Source: Lapidilactobacillus dextrinicus DSM 20335 (GTDB lineage: Bacteria > Bacillota > Bacilli > Lactobacillales > Lactobacillaceae). Taken from it: DNA of 64,000 nucleotides. Position numbers and translations under genes: made by a program. The DNA lies in contig NZ_AYYK01000002.1 in the NCBI RefSeq assembly GCF_001436095.1, positions 1 to 64,000 on the forward strand, written 5' to 3'. The notes under the pieces are model-generated. The model searched no databases and was not told where the DNA came from. It saw only the letters and a program-made list of their open reading frames with translations. Shown here piece after piece: positions 10,337 through 19,115 of the stretch (its first letter is position 1; each line of letters starts with the position of its first letter).

Positions 10337-11596
10337 ATGAGTTGGAAAGATAATATTCAACCAGATTTATTAGCAGCAGTTGCTAAAGCTGATCAAAAGA
10401 TTGCACCGCGTTTAGCTGAAATCGATGAGCAAATTTTAGAAAATCAAGATCGTGTTTTGAAATCATTCCAAGCTCATAATGTTGCCGAAAGTGATTTATA
10501 TGGCTCAACAGGTTATGGTCACAATGATGAAGGTCGCGATAAACTAGAAGAAATTTATGCAGATGTTCTTGGTGGCGAAGATGCTTTAGTTCGTCCACAA
10601 TTTGTTTCAGGAACGCATGCAATCGGTACGGCTTTGTTAGGCTTGGTTCGTCCCGGCGATGATATTTTGTATATCACGGGTGAACCTTATGATACTTTAC
10701 AAGAAGTATTGGGATTAGCAGGTAATGGTATCGGTAGTCCTAAGGAATATGGTATCGGCGTTGACTATGTCGATTTATTAGCAGACGATTCAGTTGATTT
10801 TGCCGGTGTGAAAGCAAAAATGACTGACAAAACTAAAGTTGTGGCCATTCAACGTTCTTGCGGTTATGCTACTCGCGATTCCTTTACAGTTGACCAAATC
10901 AAGGTCATGGTTGAAGAAGTACGTAAAATCAATCCTGATGTTTGGATTTTTGCAGATAATGCTTATGGTGAATTCTCCGAAACTAAAGAGCCACTTGATG
11001 TTGGCGTTGATTTAATGGCTGGTTCTTTATTTAAAAATGCTGGTGGCGGTTTTGCGAAAACTGGTGGTTATATCGTTGGTAAGAAAGATTTAATCGAGCG
11101 CGTTAGCTATCGCGTGACTGTTCCTGGTATTGGTGGCGAAGAAGGTGCGACATACGGTCAATTAATGGATATGTACCAAGGGTTCTTTATTTCACCACAA
11201 ACAACAGGAAATGCAATTAAGGGTGCTATTTTTGAAGCAGCATTATTAGAAGAAATGGGACTTGATGTTTCACCTAAATGGGATGCCCCACGAACTGACT
11301 TGATTCAAAAAGTAAACTTTGGCAACGAAAAAGATATGGTGCACTTTGCTCAAGCCATTCAAATGGCTTCACCTGTTGATTCATTTGTTCAACCAATTCC
11401 TGAACAAATGGCTGGCTATGAAGATCAAGTTATTATGGCTGGTGGGACGTTTGTTGCTGGTTCAACGGTTGAGTTTTCTGGTGATGGTCCAATTCGCCCA
11501 CCATATACAATTTACATGCAAGGTGGCTTAACCTACGCTCATGTTAAATTAGGGATTATTCAAGCAGCTCAATATACTTTTTACGATCAAAAGTAA
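10337..11596 (+). CDS. ynbB: Methionine gamma-lyase-like PLP protein (YnbB / aluminum-resistance family)
   Basis: The 419-residue fold-type I PLP enzyme matches the YnbB family: SDLYGSTGYGHNDEGRD near residue 53, RPQFVSGTHAI, DNAYGEF, and the probable PLP-lysine region AGSLFKNAGGGFAKTGGYIVG. The family is annotated as methionine gamma-lyase-like or aluminum-resistance protein, and its physiological reaction is not well settled. In Bacillus ynbB lies directly upstream of glnR. Here it is about 32 kb away from glnRA, with its own promoter and terminator, so it forms a single-gene unit. Confidence 0.88.
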   Translation: MSWKDNIQPDLLAAVAKADQKIAPRLAEIDEQILENQDRVLKSFQAHNVAESDLYGSTGYGHNDEGRDKLEEIYADVLGGEDALVRPQFVSGTHAIGTALLGLVRPGDDILYITGEPYDTLQEVLGLAGNGIGSPKEYGIGVDYVDLLADDSVDFAGVKAKMTDKTKVVAIQRSCGYATRDSFTVDQIKVMVEEVRKINPDVWIFADNAYGEFSETKEPLDVGVDLMAGSLFKNAGGGFAKTGGYIVGKKDLIERVSYRVTVPGIGGEEGATYGQLMDMYQGFFISPQTTGNAIKGAIFEAALLEEMGLDVSPKWDAPRTDLIQKVNFGNEKDMVHFAQAIQMASPVDSFVQPIPEQMAGYEDQVIMAGGTFVAGSTVEFSGDGPIRPPYTIYMQGGLTYAHVKLGIIQAAQYTFYDQK

Positions 11597-11625
11597 TGAA
11601 TACCTTAAATTAAAATGATTTGGAC

Positions 11626-11658
11626 AAAGACCGAGGCCAGATTGGTTTCGTTCTTTTT
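11626..11658 (+). terminator. Terminator after the ynbB-like gene
   Basis: An imperfect stem with several G-U pairs encloses the loop AGATT and is followed by a run of six T. Confidence 0.7.
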
Positions 11659-11788
11659 TAATAGCAAATTAAAAATGAGCGTTATCTAATGCTGATAGGG
11701 CTTTTTGGTATTTTCTGTTAAGGTTTTCTATGGTAATCTTATTGTGAGGTATTAAGCAATTATTAAATAAATTTGAGGAGAAGAAACG

Positions 11789-13309
11789 ATGAAAGAGAAG
11801 AAGAAATTTCAGTTTCCGACCGCGTATACGGTCATTATTATAGTTTTATTACTCGTCCAAGCGCTAACTTTTTTCATACCATCTGGTAAATATAGTACGT
11901 TAAGTTATGATTCGGGCAAAAACGAGTTTGTTGTGACAGATGCTAAAGATAAGAAAACGACAGAACCTGCTACACAAGCTGTCTTAAATAAGTACAAGAT
12001 TAAAATTGATGTTAAAAAGTTCAAAGACGGAACTTTATACAAGCCTGTCGCTATTCCTAATTCGTATGAACGAATTAAGAAACCTAAACGCGGTGTTTTT
12101 GGCACCATCAATCAATTCTTAACTGCGCAAGTTAATGGTATTACCGATAGTGTTGACATCATGGTCTTCATTCTGATTCTAGGTGGCGTGATTGGTATCG
12201 TCAATCAAACTGGTGCCATGAATGCCGGAATGTTACGTCTATCTAAAAAATTAAATGGTAAGCAACAATGGTTGATTGTCATCATTATGGCTTTGATTGC
12301 CTTAGGTGGGACAACGTTCGGTTTAGCGGAAGAGACATTAGCGTTCTATCCAATCTTAGTCCCTATCTTCTTAATGGCTGGGTATGATGCGCTGACGGCG
12401 GTGGCGACGATCTATTTAGGAACCGCGATTGGGACAATGAGTTCTACCATCAATCCGTTTTCAACTGTTATTGCCTCTAACGCGGCTGGTATTAGTTTTA
12501 CTGATGGTTTACCAATTCGTTTATTGATGTGGGTTTTAGCAGTTGGATTGTCGATGTTTTACACTATTCGTTACGCTGAAAAAGTTCGTAAAGATCCTGA
12601 ATCATCTTTGGTTTATAATGCAATTGATCAGAAACAATTGGATCAATTTAAAGTTAAAAACAACAACAATAGTGAATTTACGCGTCGTCAAAAGATTACG
12701 TTATTAGCCTTTGCCTGTGGTTTCTTAATCATGATTTATGGTGTGCAACAATTAGGCTGGTACTTTACAGAAATTTCAGTAGTCTTCTTAGGTGTGGTTT
12801 ATGTCTTAGCACTTATTTCAGGCTTAAAAGAAAAAGTCTTTGTGGATAGTTTTGTTTCAGGTGCGGCAGACTTAATTGGGGTTGCACTAACTGTTGGTAT
12901 TGCCCGTTCGGTTGGGATTGTTATGGAAACAAGCTTTGTTAGTGATACCATCATGAACTTCTTTAGTGTCTTGATTAGTGGTATGAACAACGTACTCTTC
13001 ATTATCGTGTTGTTCTTTGTCTACTGTATTTTGGGCTTATTCATCCAATCTTCATCAGGCTTAGCTGTATTGTCTATGCCAATCATGGCACCTTTAGCTG
13101 ATGTTGTTGGCATTGATCGTTCAATTGTGATTAACGCTTATAACTGGGGTCAAGGTTTAATCGGCTTAGTTGCACCAACTGGTTTAATTTTAGTTTCATT
13201 ATCAATGGTCGGCATTGGTTTTGATAAATGGATTAAATTTGTTTGGAAATTATTAGCGATGGTGGTTGGCTTGATTTTGATTATGTTAGTTGCCAGCGTT
13301 CTAATTTAA
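11789..13309 (+). CDS. YfcC family membrane carrier
   Basis: The 506-residue protein has an N-terminal membrane helix (about 14-32) followed by an external loop and about ten further helices. Polar family motifs are present: GGVIGIVNQTGAMNAG, TFGLAEETLAFYPILVP and GTMSSTINPFSTVIASNAAG. It belongs to the YfcC/ArcD-like group of anaerobic C4-dicarboxylate or amino-acid carriers (DcuC-related). Substrates vary in this family. The start follows GAGGAGAAG. It is convergent with the ornithine decarboxylase-like gene, which makes an amino acid or amine substrate possible but unproven. Confidence 0.82.
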   Translation: MKEKKKFQFPTAYTVIIIVLLLVQALTFFIPSGKYSTLSYDSGKNEFVVTDAKDKKTTEPATQAVLNKYKIKIDVKKFKDGTLYKPVAIPNSYERIKKPKRGVFGTINQFLTAQVNGITDSVDIMVFILILGGVIGIVNQTGAMNAGMLRLSKKLNGKQQWLIVIIMALIALGGTTFGLAEETLAFYPILVPIFLMAGYDALTAVATIYLGTAIGTMSSTINPFSTVIASNAAGISFTDGLPIRLLMWVLAVGLSMFYTIRYAEKVRKDPESSLVYNAIDQKQLDQFKVKNNNNSEFTRRQKITLLAFACGFLIMIYGVQQLGWYFTEISVVFLGVVYVLALISGLKEKVFVDSFVSGAADLIGVALTVGIARSVGIVMETSFVSDTIMNFFSVLISGMNNVLFIIVLFFVYCILGLFIQSSSGLAVLSMPIMAPLADVVGIDRSIVINAYNWGQGLIGLVAPTGLILVSLSMVGIGFDKWIKFVWKLLAMVVGLILIMLVASVLI

Positions 13310-13313
13310 AAGT

Positions 13314-13349
13314 AAAAATCCCGTGGGAAATATTTCTCACGGGATTTTT
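13314..13349. terminator. Bidirectional terminator
   Basis: The stem AAAAATCCCGTG pairs with CACGGGATTTTT in the gap between convergent genes, with A-runs and T-runs on either side. Confidence 0.9.
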
Positions 13350-13356
13350 GTATTAT

Positions 13357-15444
13357 TTATTTATTTTTAACAACATTGACGACCGGTGAGCCATCTGCTG
13401 CAGTATGAACACCTTGAATTTCTGGCGTAAAGCCTGGAAATTGTTGAATTGCTGTAAAGAGGGTTTCAAAGTAGTCAATTGCGGTTTGGTGCCAAGCTTC
13501 ACCAGGAACAACCACGAAAATTCCGGGAGGATAAGGCAATGCGCCTTCGACGGCTATGCGGCCTAGGCAGGCGGTTAATGGGATTGACTCATAATTGCCC
13601 TTAACAAAGTTTAAATCGGCTTGAGCGGGCGTTAAATCGGTTTTACGCATACGTGAACCAGTGAAGAGGGCGCGTTGATTGATCACTAAATTCTGTTCAA
13701 TGAAAAAGTCAGATAATTGCTGGCAGAGTTCTGGTAGCGTCATGCCTAAATAACGCGAGCCGGTTTCAGCAATTAATTTTGGCAAAACCTCACTGACTTG
13801 TTTATTAGCAAAATAGTCGGCTTCAAATTCTTGTAAGACCTTAAATAAGGCTTGCCAGTCTTGATCATTTGAACCAGGAGTGACAAGAAAGAGCATTGAA
13901 TTTGGATCGGCTTTTTCTGGGACGATACCATGATCGAGTAAATATCGGTCAACAACCCAACCACAAATCCCTAGTTCTTTAGTACGAGGTAGGGTAACGG
14001 TGACTTTAAAGGGGTCTAAATAAGCTTGTTGATCTTGTAAATCAGGAAAAGAGTGCCATGACTCACCAGGATCTAATTGCCATAATTGGGGATTAGTCGT
14101 GATTTCTGTCAAATCATGTTGTAAGAGTTCTGGCGAATTAAAGGTCTTAAATAGTTTAAGACCTTGCACCTGTTTTCGAAAACGAATGGAAGCAGCTAAG
14201 GCATCTTGCCAGATATGTTCACCAAATTTCCCTTGATTTAAAGCAACGTTAACAACTAGTGAGGCATAAACTGGATAGGAGTAACTGGTGGTAACGTGTT
14301 TTAAATAGGCATGATTAAATTGAGCGTGAGAGACATAACGGGCTTGACCTTTGATATGACTGTCTTTTTTATGAATCTGGGAAGTTTGACCAAAGCCGGA
14401 CTGTTGTTTATGAACAGATTGAGTGACTAAGATACCAGGATCCTCTGCTGTTAATGGTAATTGTAGTGGATCCATATCCTTGGTTAACGGACTGAATGGC
14501 TCATAACCACCCCAAGCAGCGTCAAACAACATGTAGTCTGTTAAATGACCAAATTTATCTAGTAAGGTTTTAACGTTTGGCACTAAGCCGTCAAAAGTTT
14601 CTAGTTCCATTACGGCAAGGCGGAATGGATGTGGCTCGTTAGCTTTTTCTGGCGCAACTTTAGCAATCCATTGCCGCAGATTGTCCTCATTGACGTCTTG
14701 TAGGCTAACCGGACCAATTAAACCTAAATCATTACGTAGTGTATCTAAGTAAATTGGAATAGCACCGTTCATAACCAACGCACCATTATAAAGTGACTTA
14801 TGATTATTTCGATCAAATAAGACTAAGTCACCAGGGCTTAGAATTGCTGAAGCACAGATGTTATTACTACCAGTGGTCCCGTTCGTCACAAAATAAGTTT
14901 TATCTGCATGCCAAATCTTAGCGGCAGCTTGTTCGGCAGTTAGAGGCGTTCCGCCGTGTGTTAACATGTCGCCTAATTCTGTTAAGACATCGCTGGTATC
15001 ACTACTAAAGAACGTTTGACCATAAGACTGCTTAAATAGATAACCAGCAGGTGCCAAGTCATCGTATTCGCCAGCATGATGCCCTGGTGTTGCAAAACTA
15101 ATAGGATTGCGTTCACTGTAATCTAATAAATCCCGTAGAAACGGGGGAATTTGCGCTGCTTCATAATTTTTAGCAGCTACATTGATTTGCTTAATTGTAT
15201 TTGGAGTTAGTTGTTGATTTTGTAAAGTAACACCATACCAGGGAGGTTCGGGGGAGTCTGAAACGTCAATAATAAAAGTTGGCACTGGTAAGTGACTAGC
15301 TTTAATTTTTTCAAGAATTTCTTGATCTGTTGCTTGAACAAGTAAAGCGTGATAAGCAGCAATTGGTCGTTGGTCAATAACAGTTGCTTCAGACAAGTTC
15401 AGTTGTTTTTTTAATGTTTGTGTTGTGCCAAGTTGCAATAACAC
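13357..15444 (-). CDS. Orn/Lys/Arg decarboxylase, most like ornithine decarboxylase
   Basis: This is a class III PLP decarboxylase of about 695 residues. It has an N-terminal wing domain, CPGH-like ATPGHHAGEYD, LFDRNNHKS, FDAAWGGYEPF, the PLP-lysine motif SVHKQQSGFGQTSQIHKKDSHIKG, and a C-terminal EGALPYPPGIFVVVPGE. These closely follow inducible lactobacillal ornithine decarboxylase, though the N-terminal wing is short. It would make putrescine and CO2, consuming protons. The GTG at 15444 is chosen because AAAGGG lies 9 bases upstream. Starts at 15453 (ATG) or 15471 (GTG) are possible but have poor ribosome sites. A minus promoter lies at 15524-15551, and an inverted repeat falls in the leader. 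It is divergent from an APC permease that could exchange substrate and product. Confidence 0.85.
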   Translation of the reverse strand: MLLQLGTTQTLKKQLNLSEATVIDQRPIAAYHALLVQATDQEILEKIKASHLPVPTFIIDVSDSPEPPWYGVTLQNQQLTPNTIKQINVAAKNYEAAQIPPFLRDLLDYSERNPISFATPGHHAGEYDDLAPAGYLFKQSYGQTFFSSDTSDVLTELGDMLTHGGTPLTAEQAAAKIWHADKTYFVTNGTTGSNNICASAILSPGDLVLFDRNNHKSLYNGALVMNGAIPIYLDTLRNDLGLIGPVSLQDVNEDNLRQWIAKVAPEKANEPHPFRLAVMELETFDGLVPNVKTLLDKFGHLTDYMLFDAAWGGYEPFSPLTKDMDPLQLPLTAEDPGILVTQSVHKQQSGFGQTSQIHKKDSHIKGQARYVSHAQFNHAYLKHVTTSYSYPVYASLVVNVALNQGKFGEHIWQDALAASIRFRKQVQGLKLFKTFNSPELLQHDLTEITTNPQLWQLDPGESWHSFPDLQDQQAYLDPFKVTVTLPRTKELGICGWVVDRYLLDHGIVPEKADPNSMLFLVTPGSNDQDWQALFKVLQEFEADYFANKQVSEVLPKLIAETGSRYLGMTLPELCQQLSDFFIEQNLVINQRALFTGSRMRKTDLTPAQADLNFVKGNYESIPLTACLGRIAVEGALPYPPGIFVVVPGEAWHQTAIDYFETLFTAIQQFPGFTPEIQGVHTAADGSPVVNVVKNK

Positions 15445-15466
15445 AAGAACCATCCCTTTCAAAACC

Positions 15467-15504
15467 ATCACAAATTCATAAGGCTATGATGACAAATTTG
15501 TGAT
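15467..15504. promoter_or_regulatory. Inverted repeat in the decarboxylase leader
   Basis: The perfect 10-base arms ATCACAAATT (15467-15476) and AATTTGTGAT (15495-15504) are 18 bases apart. They lie between the predicted transcription start and the ribosome site of the decarboxylase. The repeat could be an operator or an RNA hairpin. Confidence 0.45.
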
Positions 15505-15523
15505 TTTTGTATACATCTTTCCC

Positions 15524-15551
15524 AGTATAAGATAAAATGGTTGTCATGCAA
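15524..15551 (-). promoter_or_regulatory. Promoter of the decarboxylase gene
   Basis: On the minus strand, TTGCAT (15546-15551), a 16-base spacer and TATACT (15524-15529) lie about 75 bases before the chosen start codon. The rest of the 385-base divergent gap up to the permease gene holds no further feature that I could support beyond short AT-rich repeats. Confidence 0.6.
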
Positions 15552-15829
15552 AGACATGCTGATCATTTTTTGTGTTTTCAGAAAAATATTAGGATTGGCA
15601 ATTCAATTTCAAGATAGAAAGGTGCGGTCTGCACGTGTATCGTAATAAAGCTCCCGGTAAATCAAAATAAAATTTAAACACGCTATAAACCAGTACTGTA
15701 AAGTTCAAAGAGCAGTCTTGTGGCATATTTTTTGATTAGTCAATCATGGTTCTTAGGCTTTTAGTTGAAAGATGTTTATAGCAATCGTTGATTTTTTATA
15801 TTTTTAATTTTTACTTGGGGGTTTTATTT

Positions 15830-17278
15830 TTGGATAGTTTAGAAGAAAAGCCTAAATATATGGCTTGGCCGGTTTTAGGTTTGTTAGTTTTTGTGACGGT
15901 TATTGGCTTTGAAAACATTTTGTATCCTTTTCAAAATCAAGGCTTGTCGGTTGTTTTCTCGTGGATTTTTTTATTGTTGGCTTACATTGTGCCTTATGCC
16001 TTAATCTCTGCACAAATTGGTACGACTTTTACGCATGATGGTGGTGGACTAGCCACTTGGGTTCGTCATACTTCTGGCGATACACTAGGGTATTGGACCA
16101 GTTGGATGTATTGGTCCAGTACGTTACCTTATTTAATTGATGTTTCCAATTCAGTAATTGTGGCTTTTTCGTGGTTAATCTTAGGTGACAATTCATTAGA
16201 TCGACACATGTCTAATACTTGGTTTGGTATTTTAACCTTTGTGGTTATTTTGATTTTTATTATTTTAGAAAATTTATTTACACGATCATTAGAAGTAATG
16301 TCACTAATTGGTGGTGCGGCAATGTTCTTAATGGGTGTTTTATTTGTTTTCATGGCTGCTGCAGGGGTGGCTAAGGGTTTTCCAATTGCCACCCAACCGT
16401 TTAATTTAGCCGCCTTTAAGCCACACTTTTCAACTCATTATTTCTCAACAACGGGGTTATTAATTTTTGCTACTTCTGGTGCAGAACTAGGTGCAACTTA
16501 TATTGGCCAATTGCGTAATCCTAAAAAAGAATTCCCTAAAACAATGTGGATGTTGGCTTTAATGACTGGCTTCTTAGTCATCTTTGGTTCGTTAGCCTTA
16601 AGTGTCTTCTTTAATGCCAACCATTTGCCTGCCGATTTAAAAATGAACGGTTCCTTCTACGCCTTCAAAATGTTAGGTGAGCAATGGGGCGTTGGTAAAT
16701 TGTTTATGTATATGTTTGCTGGCACGCAGTTGGTTTTCATGCTGGCTCAACTTGCAGTCTTAATAGACGCTTCAAGCCGTGTGTTATCTGCTGATACGGC
16801 AATTCAGTTTATGCCGAAATGGTTACTACAAAAGAATAAACAAGGTCGGCCTATCCATAGCTACATCTTCACGGCTTCTTTGTGCCTATTCTTATTGTTA
16901 ATGAGCAGTACGTTACCTAACATTAATTCTGTTTTTAATTGGCTTTTAAATTTAAACGGAATTGTTTCACCTTATAAAACTTGCTGGGTTTTCTTCGCCT
17001 TTGTTAGTTTGCGACTACAACAAGATAAATTTCAGTCATCATATGTCTTCATTAAGAATCAAAAATTGGCCTTATTTGTGGGCGCTTGGTGCTTCTTATT
17101 TACTTTTGTCTGTGCAACGATGGGCTTCATGCCGCAAGAAGCGGCTTGGGGAACACCAGCGTTTATGCATCAATTATTAATGAACATTGTTTCTGTACTA
17201 GTTTTGTTCGGGTTAGGTTTTGTCATGCCAGTATTGGCACGGCTTGAATTAAAACATCAGCATCATTCATTGAATTAA
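15830..17278 (+). CDS. APC superfamily amino acid permease
   Basis: The 482-residue protein has about 12 membrane helices and the APC pattern of a first helix with GFENILYPFQNQG, then the conserved GGGLATWV motif. It resembles YjeM/GadC-type amino acid or amino acid-amine exchangers. The TTG at 15830 is chosen because GGGG lies 9 bases upstream and the next residues (MDSLEEKPKYMAWPV) give a normal short cytosolic N-terminus. A longer in-frame reading from 15788 lacks a ribosome site. Its divergence from an ornithine decarboxylase-like gene suggests an ornithine/putrescine-type antiport role. Substrate is inferred only from context. Confidence 0.75.
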   Translation: MDSLEEKPKYMAWPVLGLLVFVTVIGFENILYPFQNQGLSVVFSWIFLLLAYIVPYALISAQIGTTFTHDGGGLATWVRHTSGDTLGYWTSWMYWSSTLPYLIDVSNSVIVAFSWLILGDNSLDRHMSNTWFGILTFVVILIFIILENLFTRSLEVMSLIGGAAMFLMGVLFVFMAAAGVAKGFPIATQPFNLAAFKPHFSTHYFSTTGLLIFATSGAELGATYIGQLRNPKKEFPKTMWMLALMTGFLVIFGSLALSVFFNANHLPADLKMNGSFYAFKMLGEQWGVGKLFMYMFAGTQLVFMLAQLAVLIDASSRVLSADTAIQFMPKWLLQKNKQGRPIHSYIFTASLCLFLLLMSSTLPNINSVFNWLLNLNGIVSPYKTCWVFFAFVSLRLQQDKFQSSYVFIKNQKLALFVGAWCFLFTFVCATMGFMPQEAAWGTPAFMHQLLMNIVSVLVLFGLGFVMPVLARLELKHQHHSLN

Positions 17279-17319
17279 AAAAAGACGTTAAGAACAATTT
17301 TGTTCTTAACGTCTTTTTT
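17277..17319. terminator. Bidirectional terminator
   Basis: A 20-base-pair perfect stem (17278-17297 and 17300-17319) with A-rich and T-rich ends lies between the convergent permease and ApbE genes. Confidence 0.92.
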
Positions 17320-17326
17320 GAAGTTA

Positions 17327-18256
17327 TTATTGCCAATTAATTAGCTCAGTTAGACCGTCTGAATAAATAATGTCATCTTCATCGTCAATTAATACAGCTT
17401 CAAGGCTAGGTTGTTGATTAACGATTGCTAGAATATGATCAATTGATTGATTTAACAAACGTAATGACCAAATCTCACCATCAATAGCTTGTGGTGAGAT
17501 GATTGTTAAACTGGTCAGGTCAGTTTCAATTGAGCGACCAGTTTGTGGATCAAGGAAATAAGAGTAGGCCCGCTGTTGTTTAACCAGCGCGCGTTTGTAG
17601 ATTTGACGCGTGATAAAGGAGCGGTTGGTTGTGCTAACCATAGCTCGTTTACCTTGATTGGTAGCCATAGCTGGACTAACGGGAACGCGCCATTGTTGAT
17701 CAACTTGACGAGATGGACCAAGCACCGTAATGTTACCGTCAAAATCAATTAGTGCTGCATGAACATTGATACTATTTAAGTAGCTAACTAACAAATCCGT
17801 TACATAGCCTTTAACTAAGGAACTTAAATCAAGAACCATACCAGGTTGCGTAAGAAAAACAGCAGATTGATTATCATCAAGAACGATTTGTTCAGGATTA
17901 GTGAGCGGTAGGGTTGCTTGAATTTCTTCAGCACTTGGAATCCGTGCATCTGGCTGGCCGATACGCCAGAGTTGCGTCAAAGGTGCTATGGCGATGTTTA
18001 AATTACTTGCTTGTTTGAGACTATGGTACTTACCGAGTTTAATTAATTCATAGAGTTGCCGATCAACAGTAATGGCTTTTGCACCTGATTGATGATTGAG
18101 AGTCCCCAGTTGTGAAGTTGCTGTTTGACTGAAGCGTTGTTCATAAATTTTGAGCCGCGCTGCTAGTTCGTCTAAAACGAGTTCAGCATTCATTGTTTCG
18201 ATCATGATATTAAGTACTTTATCTAAAAAATAAAATTGCCGTTTAGCTTGTGACAA
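17327..18256 (-). CDS. ApbE-like FAD:protein FMN transferase, divergent
   Basis: The 309-residue protein has ApbE landmarks: YEQRFS near residue 38, LDLSSLVKGYVTD (consensus DLGSIAKGY), a DGN in place of the usual GGN, and YFLDPQTGRSIETD. The C-terminal metal motif, usually ADALST, reads AIDGEIWS, so one expected threonine is not at its usual place. ApbE enzymes attach FMN covalently to threonine in target proteins. No signal peptide or lipobox is present, so this one would be cytosolic. No target domain was recognised in the window. The start is a TTG with AAAGGGGG upstream. It is divergent from a flavodoxin gene, and the shared gap contains three inverted repeats. Confidence 0.75.
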   Translation of the reverse strand: MSQAKRQFYFLDKVLNIMIETMNAELVLDELAARLKIYEQRFSQTATSQLGTLNHQSGAKAITVDRQLYELIKLGKYHSLKQASNLNIAIAPLTQLWRIGQPDARIPSAEEIQATLPLTNPEQIVLDDNQSAVFLTQPGMVLDLSSLVKGYVTDLLVSYLNSINVHAALIDFDGNITVLGPSRQVDQQWRVPVSPAMATNQGKRAMVSTTNRSFITRQIYKRALVKQQRAYSYFLDPQTGRSIETDLTSLTIISPQAIDGEIWSLRLLNQSIDHILAIVNQQPSLEAVLIDDEDDIIYSDGLTELINWQ

Positions 18257-18294
18257 GAGCTAACCCCCTTTAACGATAAAATTCAGCAGTTAAC

Positions 18295-18359
18295 TTCAGA
18301 ATAACTGAAATCAAGAATAGCGTCAACGCGCTTGACGTTATAACTGGAAAATAACAGTT
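18295..18359. repeat. Cluster of three short inverted repeats in the apbE-flavodoxin gap
   Basis: Three dyads follow one another: TTCAG-5-CTGAA (18295-18309), CGTCAA-5-TTGACG (18321-18337) and AACTG-8-CAGTT (18342-18359). They lie in the divergent control region, so operator sites are plausible. No known regulator motif is recognised. Confidence 0.4.
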
Positions 18360-18471
18360 TGAATGATTAAGGATTTATCTTTTTTTGAGACTGACTTAAT
18401 TTTTACTTGCATTAGAACAGGGTTAAAGCGTTAAACTATAGAGAAATAAATAAAAAGAGGGAAGTTTGCAG

Positions 18472-18945
18472 ATGTCAGATGTCAGTGAATCATTAATTGT
18501 GTACTTTTCAGCTTCTGGTAATACAAAATCAGCGGCTGAAAAAATTAGCCGTCAAACTCAAGCCGAAGTACTTGCCATTCAACCAGCAACACCATATCCA
18601 GAAGCCTATGAAGATTTGGCAACGGTTGGTAAAAAAGAAATTGATGAGCAAATATTGCCAGATTTGGCACCTTTACCAATGAATCTTAATGCCTATCAGA
18701 CAATCTATCTTGGCTTTCCCATCTGGTGGGATCAACCACCAATGTTAGTTGCACGATTTTTAAAAGAAAAAGGCTTAGTTAATAAGCGTGTGATTGTCTT
18801 TGCAACTAGTTATTCCAGCACGATAGATAATAGTCTTCAAGTTCTTAAAAAATGGACAGAAAATACAGCCGTTGAAATTTTAGGTGGTTTTTTGGCCAAT
18901 AATGAACAAGAAATTCAAACAGGGTTAGCAAGTTGGACCGACTAG
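18472..18945 (+). CDS. Flavodoxin family protein
   Basis: The 157-residue protein begins with the FMN phosphate loop YFSASGNTKSAA (about residues 8-19). It continues with LGFPIWWDQPPM, an aromatic flavin-contact segment, and the Rossmann-like alternation expected for flavodoxin-like oxidoreductases. It would carry electrons or reduce a substrate with bound FMN in the cytosol. The ATG at 18472 has GAGGGAAG at good spacing, and an earlier TTG would overlap that site. It is divergent from the ApbE-like gene, which links two flavin proteins. Partners are unknown. Confidence 0.8.
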   Translation: MSDVSESLIVYFSASGNTKSAAEKISRQTQAEVLAIQPATPYPEAYEDLATVGKKEIDEQILPDLAPLPMNLNAYQTIYLGFPIWWDQPPMLVARFLKEKGLVNKRVIVFATSYSSTIDNSLQVLKKWTENTAVEILGGFLANNEQEIQTGLASWTD

Positions 18946-19115
18946 ACTTACCAATTGTTCAATAGGTATAAGTATTGAGGTAGCGCTTTAGACTAAGGAC
19001 TAAAGTTGACTTTTAATGTGGCTTCGAATATATTAGAAGAATATGAGAATTATCGGACTTAGTTTGTTGTGTAAACTTTAAAAAATATCTCATTTTACTT
19101 TTTAGATGTTAGGGG

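Noticed and set aside
18429-18444. Possible catabolite control site (TTAAAGCGTTAAAC)
   Set aside because: It misses key consensus positions of cre.
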